DNA from: Dehalococcoidales bacterium
GTDB taxonomy: Bacteria > Chloroflexota > Dehalococcoidia > Dehalococcoidales > Fen-1064
Reading direction: 5' to 3'
NCBI GenBank assembly: GCA_028712845.1
Contig: JAQTPO010000036.1
Span: 1 to 14,362, forward strand
DNA length: 14,362 nt
The position numbers and the translations under genes were made by a program. How positions within the stretch are numbered: the stretch's first letter is position 1; each line of letters begins with the position of its first letter. Of this stretch, positions 1 to 6,784 are shown piece by piece. The notes beneath the pieces are model-generated. The model was not told the DNA's origin. It saw nothing but the letters and a program-made list of their open reading frames with translations, and did not search any database.

Positions 1-1022
1 GTGCATAACTGATTGCCCTTTGCGATAGCGGGTAAGTTATCGATGCCGCAGTTCGAACCCAGTGAACCCAGTGTTTCATATTCAGGCCCGCCATATTCAG
101 GAATCACGTTATAAGGTTCACCGACTTCTACTTCAGGTTTGCAGCGGATGGAGCAAGCGTAACAGCCGCCGCGACGCTGCCAGATAGTTTTTTGCATTGC
201 CGCCGCAGAGAGTTTTTCCGCTCCTTCGAACTGCCCCTGCCGGAAATTGCGTGTGGGCAAACCGCCAGTGGTCTGCAAACTCATCAAGACGCCGGGGGTT
301 CCATACTTTGACATGCTGATTGCAGCCGGATGTGTTTTAAGATCGCCGATGATAGTCTTTATTAAATTGGTAGTAGCCACCTCATCACCATAAGCGATTT
401 TCTGATGTCCTCTCACTGCGATGGCTCTCAGGTTTTTACTGCCCATCACCGCCCCCAGTCCGCACCGGCCGGCGGCATGGTTCAGGTCATTCACGATGCA
501 GGCGAAACGCACCAGATTTTCGCCTGCAATACCTATCTGGCAAACACGGGTGCCGCTACCGTGCTCCTTTTTGAGCAGGTCCTGGCATTCTTTAGTGGTT
601 TTGCCCCAGAGATGACCGGCATCCTTGACCTCCGCTTTGCCGTCCTCAATCCAGAGATAGACAGGTGATTTAGCCTTACCTTTTATGACAATGGCATCAT
701 AGCCTGCATGTTTCAGTTCGGCACCCCAGAAGCCGCCGACCTCTGCATTGCCGTGTCCATTGGTCAACGGCGATTTAGCGCCGACACTGTTTCTACCAGA
801 GCCGGACACAGGGACGCCGGTAAACGGTCCGGTGGCAAATATGAGTCTGTTTTCAGGACCGAGCGGGTCTTCGCCACCTTTCAGTTCTCTTAAAAGGTAA
901 TAGCTGACAAACCCACTACCGCCGAGATAACGGCGGTAAAAAATTTCACCGGGTTCTTCGATGGAAGTAGTGCTACTAGTTAAGTCTATATGCAGTATCT
1001 TGCCGTTGTATCCTTTGACCAT
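1..1022 (-). CDS. aor: Aldehyde:ferredoxin oxidoreductase (tungsten enzyme), N-terminal part, cut by the window edge
   Basis: This is a cytoplasmic tungstopterin enzyme of the AOR family, which oxidises aldehydes to carboxylic acids and passes electrons to ferredoxin through a [4Fe-4S] cluster. The frame reads without a stop from the ATG at 1022-1020 to the left edge, giving 340 codons of a protein that is usually about 600 residues. Seen: the N-terminal motif GYNGKILHIDL (residues 4-14), the cofactor-binding stretch AGRCGLGAVMGSKNLRAI (184-201), the cluster motif CxxCxxxC as CYACSIRC (287-294), and GPEYETLGSLGSNCG (312-326). The three Cys positions match the spacing known for Pyrococcus AOR; the fourth Cys would lie beyond the window. 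A GGGGAG ribosome site sits 7 nt before the ATG and fixes the start. The gene stands alone after a long intergenic region. The true substrate cannot be told, because the family includes AOR, FOR, GAPOR and WOR types. Confidence 0.95.
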   Translation of the reverse strand, partial: MVKGYNGKILHIDLTSSTTSIEEPGEIFYRRYLGGSGFVSYYLLRELKGGEDPLGPENRLIFATGPFTGVPVSGSGRNSVGAKSPLTNGHGNAEVGGFWGAELKHAGYDAIVIKGKAKSPVYLWIEDGKAEVKDAGHLWGKTTKECQDLLKKEHGSGTRVCQIGIAGENLVRFACIVNDLNHAAGRCGLGAVMGSKNLRAIAVRGHQKIAYGDEVATTNLIKTIIGDLKTHPAAISMSKYGTPGVLMSLQTTGGLPTRNFRQGQFEGAEKLSAAAMQKTIWQRRGGCYACSIRCKPEVEVGEPYNVIPEYGGPEYETLGSLGSNCGIDNLPAIAKGNQLC

Positions 1023-1035
1023 TTACTATCTCCCC

Positions 1036-1065
1036 TTTATAGAATTTGCGCATCGTTTTTGTCAA
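1036..1065 (-). promoter_or_regulatory. Candidate sigma-70 promoter for the aor gene
   Basis: On the minus strand, a perfect TTGACA (1065-1060) is followed after 18 nt by TATAAA (1041-1036). The match is good, but it lies so close to the ATG at 1022 that a start site 7 nt downstream of the -10 would leave a leader of about 7 nt and exclude the GGGGAG ribosome site at 1035-1030. So either the mRNA is nearly leaderless or the real promoter lies further upstream. Confidence 0.5.
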
Positions 1066-1084
1066 CCTTACTAAGAAACCCGAC

Positions 1085-1097
1085 TGACTACCAGTCA
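1085..1097. promoter_or_regulatory. Perfect 5+3+5 dyad upstream of the aor promoter
   Basis: TGACT-ACC-AGTCA is a perfect dyad ending 19 bp upstream of the candidate aor -35 box (1065-1060). That position would suit an activator or repressor site. The regulator is unknown, and a 5-bp arm can arise by chance. Confidence 0.3.
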
Positions 1098-1548
1098 AAC
1101 CTGTTTCCTGAAGAAAGTGATTTGACTAAAAAATCAGTGCTTGTCCGGGTATGTACCGGAAAATAGGGAAAAAGGTCTGCAGTGAACTGTTTTTTCGAGT
1201 GACAGGGAGCGAATTTTCTGTTGGTTTTCGGCGAAAACGAAACTTGCCAGTATCCGGCAACGTATCCGATACCGTCAAAATTGACTTAACCGGTGGCTCA
1301 GGAAGTTGCCTCATGCTTTCCAACAAATACAAACTATCAGAAACCAGTTGGGCAGTTTCCACAGTATTAACTATTATATCATCTTTTCCCTGTTTTTCTA
1401 AGTAATAATTTTTCACATTGTGGAAAATTAGGTTTATTTATGGAAATGAAATCATACTTGACTCAGAGTGTAGGTGTCTAAAATATCATCCGTATGGGAT
1501 AGAGCCTACCTGCCAAGGGGAGTGATAGAATGTGACCTGGTGCTACTG

Positions 1549-2412
1549 TCAGTCCTCGGGATAAAAAGCCAGCCCTAATGTCCCGGTACCGCAGGCATAG
1601 CCCATAATCGGGCTGAATTCAGTCAGCCATAGTTCGACGCAATTGAACTCCTTCGCTACCGTGTCTCTCAATTTGATAGCATCGTCTTCAGCATAAACGT
1701 GCATCACGGCAATATGCACCGGTTTCGTGCCCACCTTTCCCTTCATCCCTTCGAGCATTCTCTTTATGCCAATCTTCTTGCTTCTGACAGCGCCCATAAA
1801 ACGAGGCATCCCGGAAGAAATAACGAACATCGGCTTTATCTGTAACATCGAGCCAGCGACGGCGGCAATTTTAGGTATTCTTCCGGAGCGATAAATATAG
1901 CGAACCGTATCCATATAGGCGATGACATTAACTTTATCCCTCACTTTTTCAGTGGCTTTTCTAATTTCATCGAGGCTCTTGCCTGCTGATGCCATCCGTG
2001 CTGCCGCCAGTGCAATCAAGCCTTCGGCTGCCGCCGCGGTCTGAGAATCCATAACTATGATGGACGTATTGGGGAACTCTGTTTTAATTTGCTCACTGGC
2101 TTTGCAAGCTGTGTCATAGAGAGCGCTGAGTTTGGAAGAGAGAAGAATACAAAGAATGTCTTTACCTTGGCGGCTCATGTCACGATAGGCTTGCTGACAA
2201 TCTCCGGGGGAAGCGGAAGATGTCTTGAAAGCCTCCTGGTCCTGCAGGAATATTTTATAAGCTTCATATGGATTGACATCTATCCCATCCTTATAGATCC
2301 TGCCATCGGCATAAAAATTCAGTGGGATAATGCCGATTCCGTATTTTTCTTTCAAATCACTGGGAATACAAGCAATGCTATCTGCCAGAACCGCTACTTT
2401 ATTTCCTGCCAT
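1549..2412 (-). CDS. DegV family (FakB-like) lipid-binding protein, distal copy
   Basis: This 287-residue protein has the usual length of the DegV family, whose known members (FakB) bind a fatty acid and present it to a separate kinase, FakA, to make acyl-phosphate. Seen: an N-terminal ADSIACIPSDL strand-turn (10-20), TSSASPGD (64-71) in place of the usual TSxPSP, LSSKLSALYDTA (91-102), VMDSQTAAAAEG (120-131), YRSGRIPKIAAVAGSMLQIKP (174-194) and HIAVMHVYAEDDA (233-245). The C-terminal H-T-G-P-G motif of the family is replaced by ACGTGTLG (273-280), so the conserved His is absent. It is the last gene of the PadR operon, 22 bp after its paralogue. No FakA kinase gene lies in the window, so phosphotransfer is not supported. 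The ATG at 2412 aligns with the paralogue's N-terminus. Confidence 0.93.
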   Translation of the reverse strand: MAGNKVAVLADSIACIPSDLKEKYGIGIIPLNFYADGRIYKDGIDVNPYEAYKIFLQDQEAFKTSSASPGDCQQAYRDMSRQGKDILCILLSSKLSALYDTACKASEQIKTEFPNTSIIVMDSQTAAAAEGLIALAAARMASAGKSLDEIRKATEKVRDKVNVIAYMDTVRYIYRSGRIPKIAAVAGSMLQIKPMFVISSGMPRFMGAVRSKKIGIKRMLEGMKGKVGTKPVHIAVMHVYAEDDAIKLRDTVAKEFNCVELWLTEFSPIMGYACGTGTLGLAFYPED

Positions 2413-2434
2413 TAGACAAGCCTAAAATTCTCAG

Positions 2435-3304
2435 TCAACTTTCTACATAAAAAGCCAGCCCGAGTGTTCCTGTACCACAGGCATAGCCCATAATCGGGCT
2501 GAATTCACTAATCCATATTTCGCAGCAGTTAAATTCAGCGGAGACCCGTTGCTTTAATTTTTCTGCTTCTTCCGGGACATAGGCATGCAATACTGCCATA
2601 TGGACGGGCTTTCCTTTTATCCTGTCCTTCGTCTTCCTTAGCAATAGTTCAATCCCATTTTCCCGGTTCCTGGCTACTCCGATGAAATTCACTCCCCCGG
2701 AAACGCTTAATAGCGGTCTGATATTTATCAGAGAACCCGCCTGAGCAGCAATCCTGGGAACACGCCCGGAACGGTAAACATGGCGGATGGTATCCAGGAG
2801 TACCAGCGCTGTTACCTTACCTTTCATCTCCTCCGCCACTTTCACTACTTCAGAAAGGCTCTTGCCTTCCTCCGCCGCTTCAGCAGCAGAGCGTGCGATA
2901 AAACCTTCCGCTGCGGTAGCCGTCCAGGAATCCATCACCTCAATCTGAACACCGGGGAGTTCTTTTTGAGCATATTGTCTGGCTAGTTTGGCGGCATTGC
3001 AGGTGGTGCTGAGTTTTGATGAGAGCGTGATACAGAGAATACTGTCCGTCTGCTTACTGGCATTGCGGTAAGCAGTCAAAAAATCCGCCGGCGACGGTGT
3101 GGACGTGCTGAAAACATCAGGGTTTTTCAAAAATAGCTGATACGCCTCGTTCGGTGTGATATCTACCCAGTCTTTATATGCCTTACCGTCATAGAGAATA
3201 TTGAGTGGTACAACAATAATAGAGTATCGTGCTGTCTGTTCCTTGGTGAGGCAGGCAACACTATCTGTGATGACAGCTACTTTTCGCGATGATGGAATTG
3301 TCAT
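2435..3304 (-). CDS. DegV family (FakB-like) lipid-binding protein, proximal copy
   Basis: This 289-residue paralogue of the next gene covers the same fold end to end. Seen: ITDSVACLTKEQ (12-23), the canonical-type TSTPSPADF (67-75), LSSKLSTTCNAA (94-105), VMDSWTATAAEG (123-134), YRSGRVPRIAAQAGSLINIRP (177-197) and HMAVLHAYVPEEA (235-247). As in the other copy, the C-terminus reads FSPIMGYACGTGTLGLAFY (268-286) without the family's His-x-Gly-Pro-Gly. Its ATG overlaps the stop of the HAAS membrane gene by 4 bp (ATGA at 3304-3301), which points to translational coupling. The ligand-side motifs (TSxPSP and SSKLS) are kept, so fatty-acid or other lipid binding is likely; the partner is unknown. 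The adjacent pair must come from a tandem duplication. Confidence 0.94.
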   Translation of the reverse strand: MTIPSSRKVAVITDSVACLTKEQTARYSIIVVPLNILYDGKAYKDWVDITPNEAYQLFLKNPDVFSTSTPSPADFLTAYRNASKQTDSILCITLSSKLSTTCNAAKLARQYAQKELPGVQIEVMDSWTATAAEGFIARSAAEAAEEGKSLSEVVKVAEEMKGKVTALVLLDTIRHVYRSGRVPRIAAQAGSLINIRPLLSVSGGVNFIGVARNRENGIELLLRKTKDRIKGKPVHMAVLHAYVPEEAEKLKQRVSAEFNCCEIWISEFSPIMGYACGTGTLGLAFYVES

Positions 3305-4233
3305 ACTACTTGATGATTCTCCTCACTTATCACGGAATGTGGCTTTTGCTTTACTTTTCGTTCCACAAAAGCCGGCACCAGTAAAAAGCTAAAAATTAAG
3401 ACAACGAGGGCGATAAATGACGCCAGACCTAACCTGCTGCTTGCCAGTATTGTCACCATGGCAGTCACTACGCCTGATGCAATCAGCGCCGCAATTCTGA
3501 GCCACCGTTGCCGCAAGCGTATGAATAATGCCACAGATATTGCCAGCACCAGGAAAGTCAATCCCGTCCACGGTGCAAAACCATATAAAAATTCAATCTC
3601 GAGGCTGGGGAATTTAACGTTTTGACCTGTTGCCAGAAACCAACCGACGAAAGCGGATGCAGGTAGAAGCATTAGAGTGCTGTACAACCAATCGCGCCTC
3701 ATAAATTTGATGGTGATGAAGCTAAAAAGCCACAGGGCTATAGGGATATAGAGCGCCAGTGTGACCCATGACCACGCCGCAGGTAAATAGAGGAGGGAGA
3801 TGCCCGCAGCGACCACTGGAAAAAGTGCGTAGCTCAGCCATGGAAAAAGCCAAGTGGGTTTACCATGACACCAACCGTAAAGCCCGATACCCAGAATGAC
3901 TGCAAACATTATGGGCAACCATGTAATACCCATCAGCCATTTTAGCGCAAACATAATGGCAAAAAACAGGTGGGGCATTGCCGCCAGCAAAGCCTGTCGC
4001 CATGTGCCCTGGTTGTGAGTTTCGTATATCTGGCGGGCAACAATCCTGGCAGGACCAAGAAGTTTGAGACACTTCTCCAGTGCCTCCCGTTCGGGAAGTC
4101 CGGCGTTTTGCATCTCCTGACAACTATCCTCGACATGCGCTTCCAGTTCCCGGATGACTTCATTTTCAGAAGCAGGGTCTAGTCTCAGCTGCTCTTTAAT
4201 AATTTGAAGATAACTATTTAACGCCAGTTTCAT
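3301..4233 (-). CDS. HAAS-domain polytopic membrane protein, PadR partner
   Basis: This 310-residue protein has a soluble N-terminal helical domain (1-72) followed by about eight hydrophobic segments (roughly 81-98, 101-121, 131-150, 153-176, 183-202, 218-238, 244-264 and 269-289) and a basic, polar C-terminal tail. The N-terminal part, with its pattern of an ELEAHVEDSCQEMQNAG helix, an EREALEKCLKLLG helix and then PARIVARQIYE, fits the HAAS (HTH-associated alpha-helical signalling; DUF1700-like) family. That family is known to be encoded beside PadR regulators and is thought to transmit membrane or ligand signals to them. The context fits: padR ends 14 bp upstream and the gene overlaps the first degV gene by 4 bp. 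A GTGAGG ribosome site precedes the ATG at 4233. The signal sensed is unknown; function is assigned from family and context only. Confidence 0.85.
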   Translation of the reverse strand: MKLALNSYLQIIKEQLRLDPASENEVIRELEAHVEDSCQEMQNAGLPEREALEKCLKLLGPARIVARQIYETHNQGTWRQALLAAMPHLFFAIMFALKWLMGITWLPIMFAVILGIGLYGWCHGKPTWLFPWLSYALFPVVAAGISLLYLPAAWSWVTLALYIPIALWLFSFITIKFMRRDWLYSTLMLLPASAFVGWFLATGQNVKFPSLEIEFLYGFAPWTGLTFLVLAISVALFIRLRQRWLRIAALIASGVVTAMVTILASSRLGLASFIALVVLIFSFLLVPAFVERKVKQKPHSVISEENHQVV

Positions 4234-4247
4234 GGCAGTACCTCACT

Positions 4248-4580
4248 TCAGGCACTAGCAGGCTGGATAATCATGTTCATCGCCGATAGAAAGTCCAGCC
4301 ACTGAACCCTTCTCTCTGCGAGAATACTACTTCCTTTCCCTGTGATATGATAGTAGCGCCTCTGTCTGCCGCCGGAGGTTGCCTCCCATTTGCCGGCAAG
4401 CAGTCCTGCTTTTTCCATACGGTGTAGAGCAGGATAGAGCGTACCCTCTTTATATTTGAAGTAGCCCTGACTTTTATCCTCAAGCTCTTTGATAATCTGG
4501 TAGCCATACATCGGTTGCTGACCTATCAAACAGAGCAATAGAGAATCGATGCTCCCTTTTATCAGTTCACGTCGTCCCAT
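4248..4580 (-). CDS. PadR family transcriptional regulator
   Basis: This 110-residue protein is a compact PadR-type winged-helix repressor. Seen: an N-terminal helix IKGSIDSLLLCLIG (7-20), PMYGYQIIKELEDKS (23-37), the recognition region KEGTLYPALHRMEKAGLL (44-61), and the wing SGGRQRRYYHITGKG (69-83). A C-terminal dimerisation helix follows (84-105). PadR proteins bind DNA as dimers, often repressing their own operon and a neighbouring transport or stress gene. The ATG at 4580 has GAGGGG 4 nt upstream. The gene leads an operon with a HAAS membrane protein and two degV genes. An 8+3+8 palindrome immediately downstream of its own -10 box strongly suggests autoregulation. The inducer is not known; the membrane partner suggests an envelope or lipid signal. 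Confidence 0.95.
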   Translation of the reverse strand: MGRRELIKGSIDSLLLCLIGQQPMYGYQIIKELEDKSQGYFKYKEGTLYPALHRMEKAGLLAGKWEATSGGRQRRYYHITGKGSSILAERRVQWLDFLSAMNMIIQPASA

Positions 4581-4595
4581 CTAACCCCTCATTTA

Positions 4596-4614
4596 TACCT
4601 AGATATTCTAGGTA
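4596..4614. promoter_or_regulatory. Probable PadR operator: perfect 8+3+8 palindrome
   Basis: TACCTAGA-TAT-TCTAGGTA is a perfect 19-bp dyad one base downstream of the -10 box of the padR promoter and covers the expected start site. A dimeric PadR protein bound here would block its own transcription. I see no second copy of the full dyad in the window. The ABC gene promoter at about 6725-6740 has only a half-site-like TACCTGATA. Confidence 0.8.
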
Positions 4615-4615
4615 A

Positions 4616-4644
4616 ATAGTATATTAATGATTTTGCTTTGTCAA
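4616..4644 (-). promoter_or_regulatory. Sigma-70 promoter of the padR-HAAS-degV-degV operon
   Basis: On the minus strand, a perfect TTGACA (4644-4639) and TACTAT (4621-4616) are separated by 17 nt. The expected start site, about 4609, falls inside the adjacent palindrome and gives a leader of roughly 29 nt carrying the GAGGGG ribosome site. Confidence 0.8.
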
Positions 4645-4718
4645 TAGACTTGCAATTGGGGTTCAGGTTTTTGGTAGTTTATACCGTTTTAAGAAGGAAT
4701 CCGGATGTGTCAGTCCTG

Positions 4719-4738
4719 TCCTGAGTATGTCGAAGGAT
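4719..4738. repeat. Short dispersed repeat copy (TCCTGAG...TCGAAGGA type)
   Basis: TCCTGAGTATGTCGAAGGAT is closely similar to 9831-9850 (TCCTGAGTGAAATCGAAGGA): the same TCCTGAGT start and the same TCGAAGGA end around a 3- to 4-nt variable middle. The ends TCCT and AGGA are complementary. I recognise this from memory as a common short intergenic repeat in environmental bacterial genomes; here the support is two copies in one window. Confidence 0.55.
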
Positions 4739-4901
4739 AGTGGTTATTGTAAAGCAAAGATTGGAGATGCACGTAAATATGGTGATTGTTTTTTAACCAA
4801 GTCAAAACGACACTACGGCTCGTTAAGAATTGGTCAAATGTGAATTTCTGATAGTGGTGGACCGTGTTGATGTGAAAACGAGGCAAGCCTTATTCTGAAA
4901 A

Positions 4902-5762
4902 CTATCCCGTCACATCACGCTTGCGGAAAAGATAGAAAGATACAAAAAAGAATACGATGCTATAAATGGCGAGAGTTATGAAAGCGTGTGCGGTGGTTGG
5001 CGATTCCGTACCAATTCCTCCCCCACCCATTACTGCCCCAAATCCCTTCGGCAGGTCGGCAAGAGCTGTGATTACTTGCACATTAGCGGCAAGGAGGTAG
5101 TTTGGTACTTTTGCTATCCAGCCACCTGCAAGGTACATGAAAGTTGTTATTATTGACTCTAGAAAAAGAATACCTATACCAAAAGAAATACCTGGCATGG
5201 CAGAACGCCCCACTATGGCAAACATAAATCCCATCAGCGAAAATGGTATCAGGATAAAAAAGGTGCGCCAGAACTGCAGGAACTGGTTCCACAAATAATT
5301 GCCGGTGGCAAAGCTGAAATCGAATTTATAACCACCGATGGCAGTCGTAATCAGGCTCATAATAAATCCCGCCGCCAGACCAATTACCATCCCGATTAGT
5401 ATTAAGATAGCGGTAGATATCAGTTTGGCAAACAGCAACTTAAACCGGCTCTCGCTGGAAACGACAGCTGTCCGTATTGTACGCCAGTTGTACTCGTTCC
5501 CCATAGAACTGGCAACAAGAATGATAGCCAGAACACTACCCAGAGAGGACAATAGGGACATGGCGAATGGCAGTGCTAATGGAAGCCCGAGTAAGTTCTG
5601 TATATTCCCCATCCGTGGACCGGCAGCAGGCAGATTGACATTAGAAATGGCAAGCAATAAGAAATACATAAGAATTATAATGCCAATCAAAACATACAAA
5701 AGCACTCTGGTCATGGAACGTTTACGTAATTTAAACAATTCCGCGCTAATCAGTCTAATCAC
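4902..5762 (-). CDS. ABC-2 type transporter permease
   Basis: This 286-residue membrane protein has a basic N-terminal cytoplasmic stretch (LFKLRKRSMTR, 9-19) and about six membrane segments (near 19-40, 64-86, 111-137, 165-184, 189-212 and 258-279). The layout matches the ABC-2 family of permeases such as the NatB and bacitracin-exporter types. The conserved coupling segment SSMGNEYNWRTIRT lies at 85-98, between segments 2 and 3. A glycine-rich loop (GAVMGGGGIGTE, 242-253) precedes the last segment on the outer side. Its start overlaps the stop of the ATPase gene by 8 bp, so the two are made together and should form one exporter. The substrate cannot be told from sequence; antimicrobial peptide or lipid export is common for this ATPase subtype. 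No FtsX-like or periplasmic domain is present. Confidence 0.92.
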   Translation of the reverse strand: MIRLISAELFKLRKRSMTRVLLYVLIGIIILMYFLLLAISNVNLPAAGPRMGNIQNLLGLPLALPFAMSLLSSLGSVLAIILVASSMGNEYNWRTIRTAVVSSESRFKLLFAKLISTAILILIGMVIGLAAGFIMSLITTAIGGYKFDFSFATGNYLWNQFLQFWRTFFILIPFSLMGFMFAIVGRSAMPGISFGIGILFLESIITTFMYLAGGWIAKVPNYLLAANVQVITALADLPKGFGAVMGGGGIGTESPTTAHAFITLAIYSIVFFFVSFYLFRKRDVTG

Positions 5763-6723
5763 CGCTATTACCGCCTGTTAATTGCAAGAATACACTCTCC
5801 AGACTTACATTGTGGCTGAATAATTCTGAAGCAAAAATATTGTTTTCGGCAAGGATTTTATTGACGCGGGATGCACTGTCTTTAGGCGCATCTACGATTA
5901 AATAGCCATTCTCTACCGTCTCGTACTTTACCGATTTTATCCAGGGCACGCTTTGGAGCAAAGCCATTGCCTGCGCCGGGTTCTCAACCTTGATTTGAAA
6001 GCGTTGTCCCTGTGTTACCAATTCTTGAACTGTAGAATCAACAAGCATCACGCCCTGTTTGATGATTACCACCCTGTTGCAAACCAGTTCGACTTCGTGA
6101 AGAAGATGACTGCACAAAAACACAGCACGGCTTTCGTGAGCCAACTGTGGAATCAGGTCGCGTACTTCTATCGTGCCGGCAGGGTCGAGTCCGCTGGTCG
6201 GTTCATCCAGAATAATCAATTCCGGGTCCCTGAGCAGGGTCGATGCAATCCCTAACCTCTGTTTCATTCCCATAGAATAAGTGCCATAGCGGTCTTTCGC
6301 CCGCTCGAATAGATTTACGCGCTTGAGCACTTCATCAATCTTGGTTTTTGGAATGCCCCCGATGGCTCTGGAGAGTACTTCCAGATTGTCCCGCCCGGAC
6401 ATATAGGGGTAGAAGGCAGGCTCTTCGATTATTGCGCCGACACGACGTAGTAACGGCCAACTACGACCATCGAGCTTCTTACCGAAAAGCTCGATACTGC
6501 CTGCGGTAGGAGTGACCAGTCCCAGTATCATCCCGACTGTAGTGCTTTTTCCCGCGCCATTCGGTCCCAAGAAACCGAAGACCTCACCGCGGCGAAGCTC
6601 AAGGTTCAGATTTTTTACTGCTTCCAGAGCACCGAAACGTTTGGTCAGACCGGTAACGCGTAGGATAACATCGTTGTTTTTAGATGGGGACTGATTAGAG
6701 AGTACGGTTGTTTGCGTTGTCAT
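5755..6723 (-). CDS. ABC transporter ATP-binding protein, BcrA-like
   Basis: This 322-residue protein is the nucleotide-binding subunit of the exporter. Seen in order: Walker A GPNGAGKST (53-61), Q-loop region GAIIEEPAFYPYMSG (96-110) in which the usual Gln appears to be replaced by Glu, signature YSMGMKQRLGIA (149-160), Walker B and D-loop LIILDEPTSGLD (169-180), and H-loop His206 in CSHLLHEVE. The EEPAFYPYMSGRDNL form is typical of the BcrA/bacitracin-type ATPases. A C-terminal extension of about 90 residues (232-322) follows, as in many ABC-2 exporters. The ATG at 6723 has only a weak AGG ribosome site 5 nt upstream. The gene has its own 61-bp upstream gap after rsmG and overlaps the permease gene by 8 bp. 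Confidence 0.95.
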   Translation of the reverse strand: MTTQTTVLSNQSPSKNNDVILRVTGLTKRFGALEAVKNLNLELRRGEVFGFLGPNGAGKSTTVGMILGLVTPTAGSIELFGKKLDGRSWPLLRRVGAIIEEPAFYPYMSGRDNLEVLSRAIGGIPKTKIDEVLKRVNLFERAKDRYGTYSMGMKQRLGIASTLLRDPELIILDEPTSGLDPAGTIEVRDLIPQLAHESRAVFLCSHLLHEVELVCNRVVIIKQGVMLVDSTVQELVTQGQRFQIKVENPAQAMALLQSVPWIKSVKYETVENGYLIVDAPKDSASRVNKILAENNIFASELFSHNVSLESVFLQLTGGNSGD

Positions 6724-6740
6724 TTTTACCTGATAATTTA

Positions 6741-6769
6741 ATGTTATACTGAACGAACTGCTGCGTCAA
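6741..6769 (-). promoter_or_regulatory. Candidate promoter of the ABC exporter operon
   Basis: On the minus strand, TTGACG (6769-6764) is followed after 17 nt by TAACAT (6746-6741); an alternative -10, TATAAC (6748-6743), is only 15 nt away. It lies in the short gap between rsmG and the ATPase gene. Moderate match only. Confidence 0.4.
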
Positions 6770-6784
6770 TATAGCTGATAGCTG

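Larger units (their letters stand above)
1023..1548. other. 526-bp gene-free region with clustered dyad sequences
   Basis: This stretch lies between the aor start and the end of the DegV operon, both on the minus strand. I find no convincing gene: the two opposed ORFs of 84 and 96 codons lack ribosome sites and have low-complexity translations. It does hold several short dyads: TGACT-ACC-AGTCA (1085-1097), TGATTT-N7-AAATCA (1118-1136), TCCGG-N7-CCGGA (1144-1160), GTTTTCG-G-CGAAAAC (1224-1238), TTGCC-N7-GGCAA (1244-1260), GTATC-C-GATAC (1262-1272) and CACA-T-TGTG (1414-1422). The heptamer GTATCCG occurs twice 12 bp apart (1250-1256 and 1262-1268). The first dyad lies 19 bp upstream of the aor -35 and is the best placed to be an operator. 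No clear terminator for the DegV operon is visible. Confidence 0.6.
4581..4901. other. 321-bp intergenic region between the ABC exporter and the padR operon
   Basis: The left third holds the padR promoter and operator. The rest carries no gene. It contains an 8-bp palindrome, ATCCGGAT (4699-4706), and a short repeat-like element at 4719-4738. Just after the permease stop, the minus strand has only a weak AGGC-TT-GCCT stem followed by CGTTTT, which I do not call as a terminator. Confidence 0.5.

Noticed and set aside
1148..1157. GGTA-N2-TACC as an NrpR operator
   Set aside because: The known archaeal sites have a 6-bp spacer (GGTA-N6-TACC or GGAA-N6-TTCC); a 2-bp spacer would not place half-sites alike.
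1126..1416. Opposed ORFs of 96 codons (minus) and 84 codons (plus) in the aor upstream region
   Set aside because: They overlap antisense, lack ribosome sites, have no recognisable domain and lie over clustered dyads; the minus one starts with GTG without support.
4860..4901. Terminator after the ABC permease gene
   Set aside because: The only stem is 4 bp (AGGC-TT-GCCT) followed by CGTTTT, too weak to call.
6725..6740. PadR control of the ABC exporter through a TACCTGATA half-site
   Set aside because: Only one imperfect half-site is present, with no inverted partner; no support for a dimer site.
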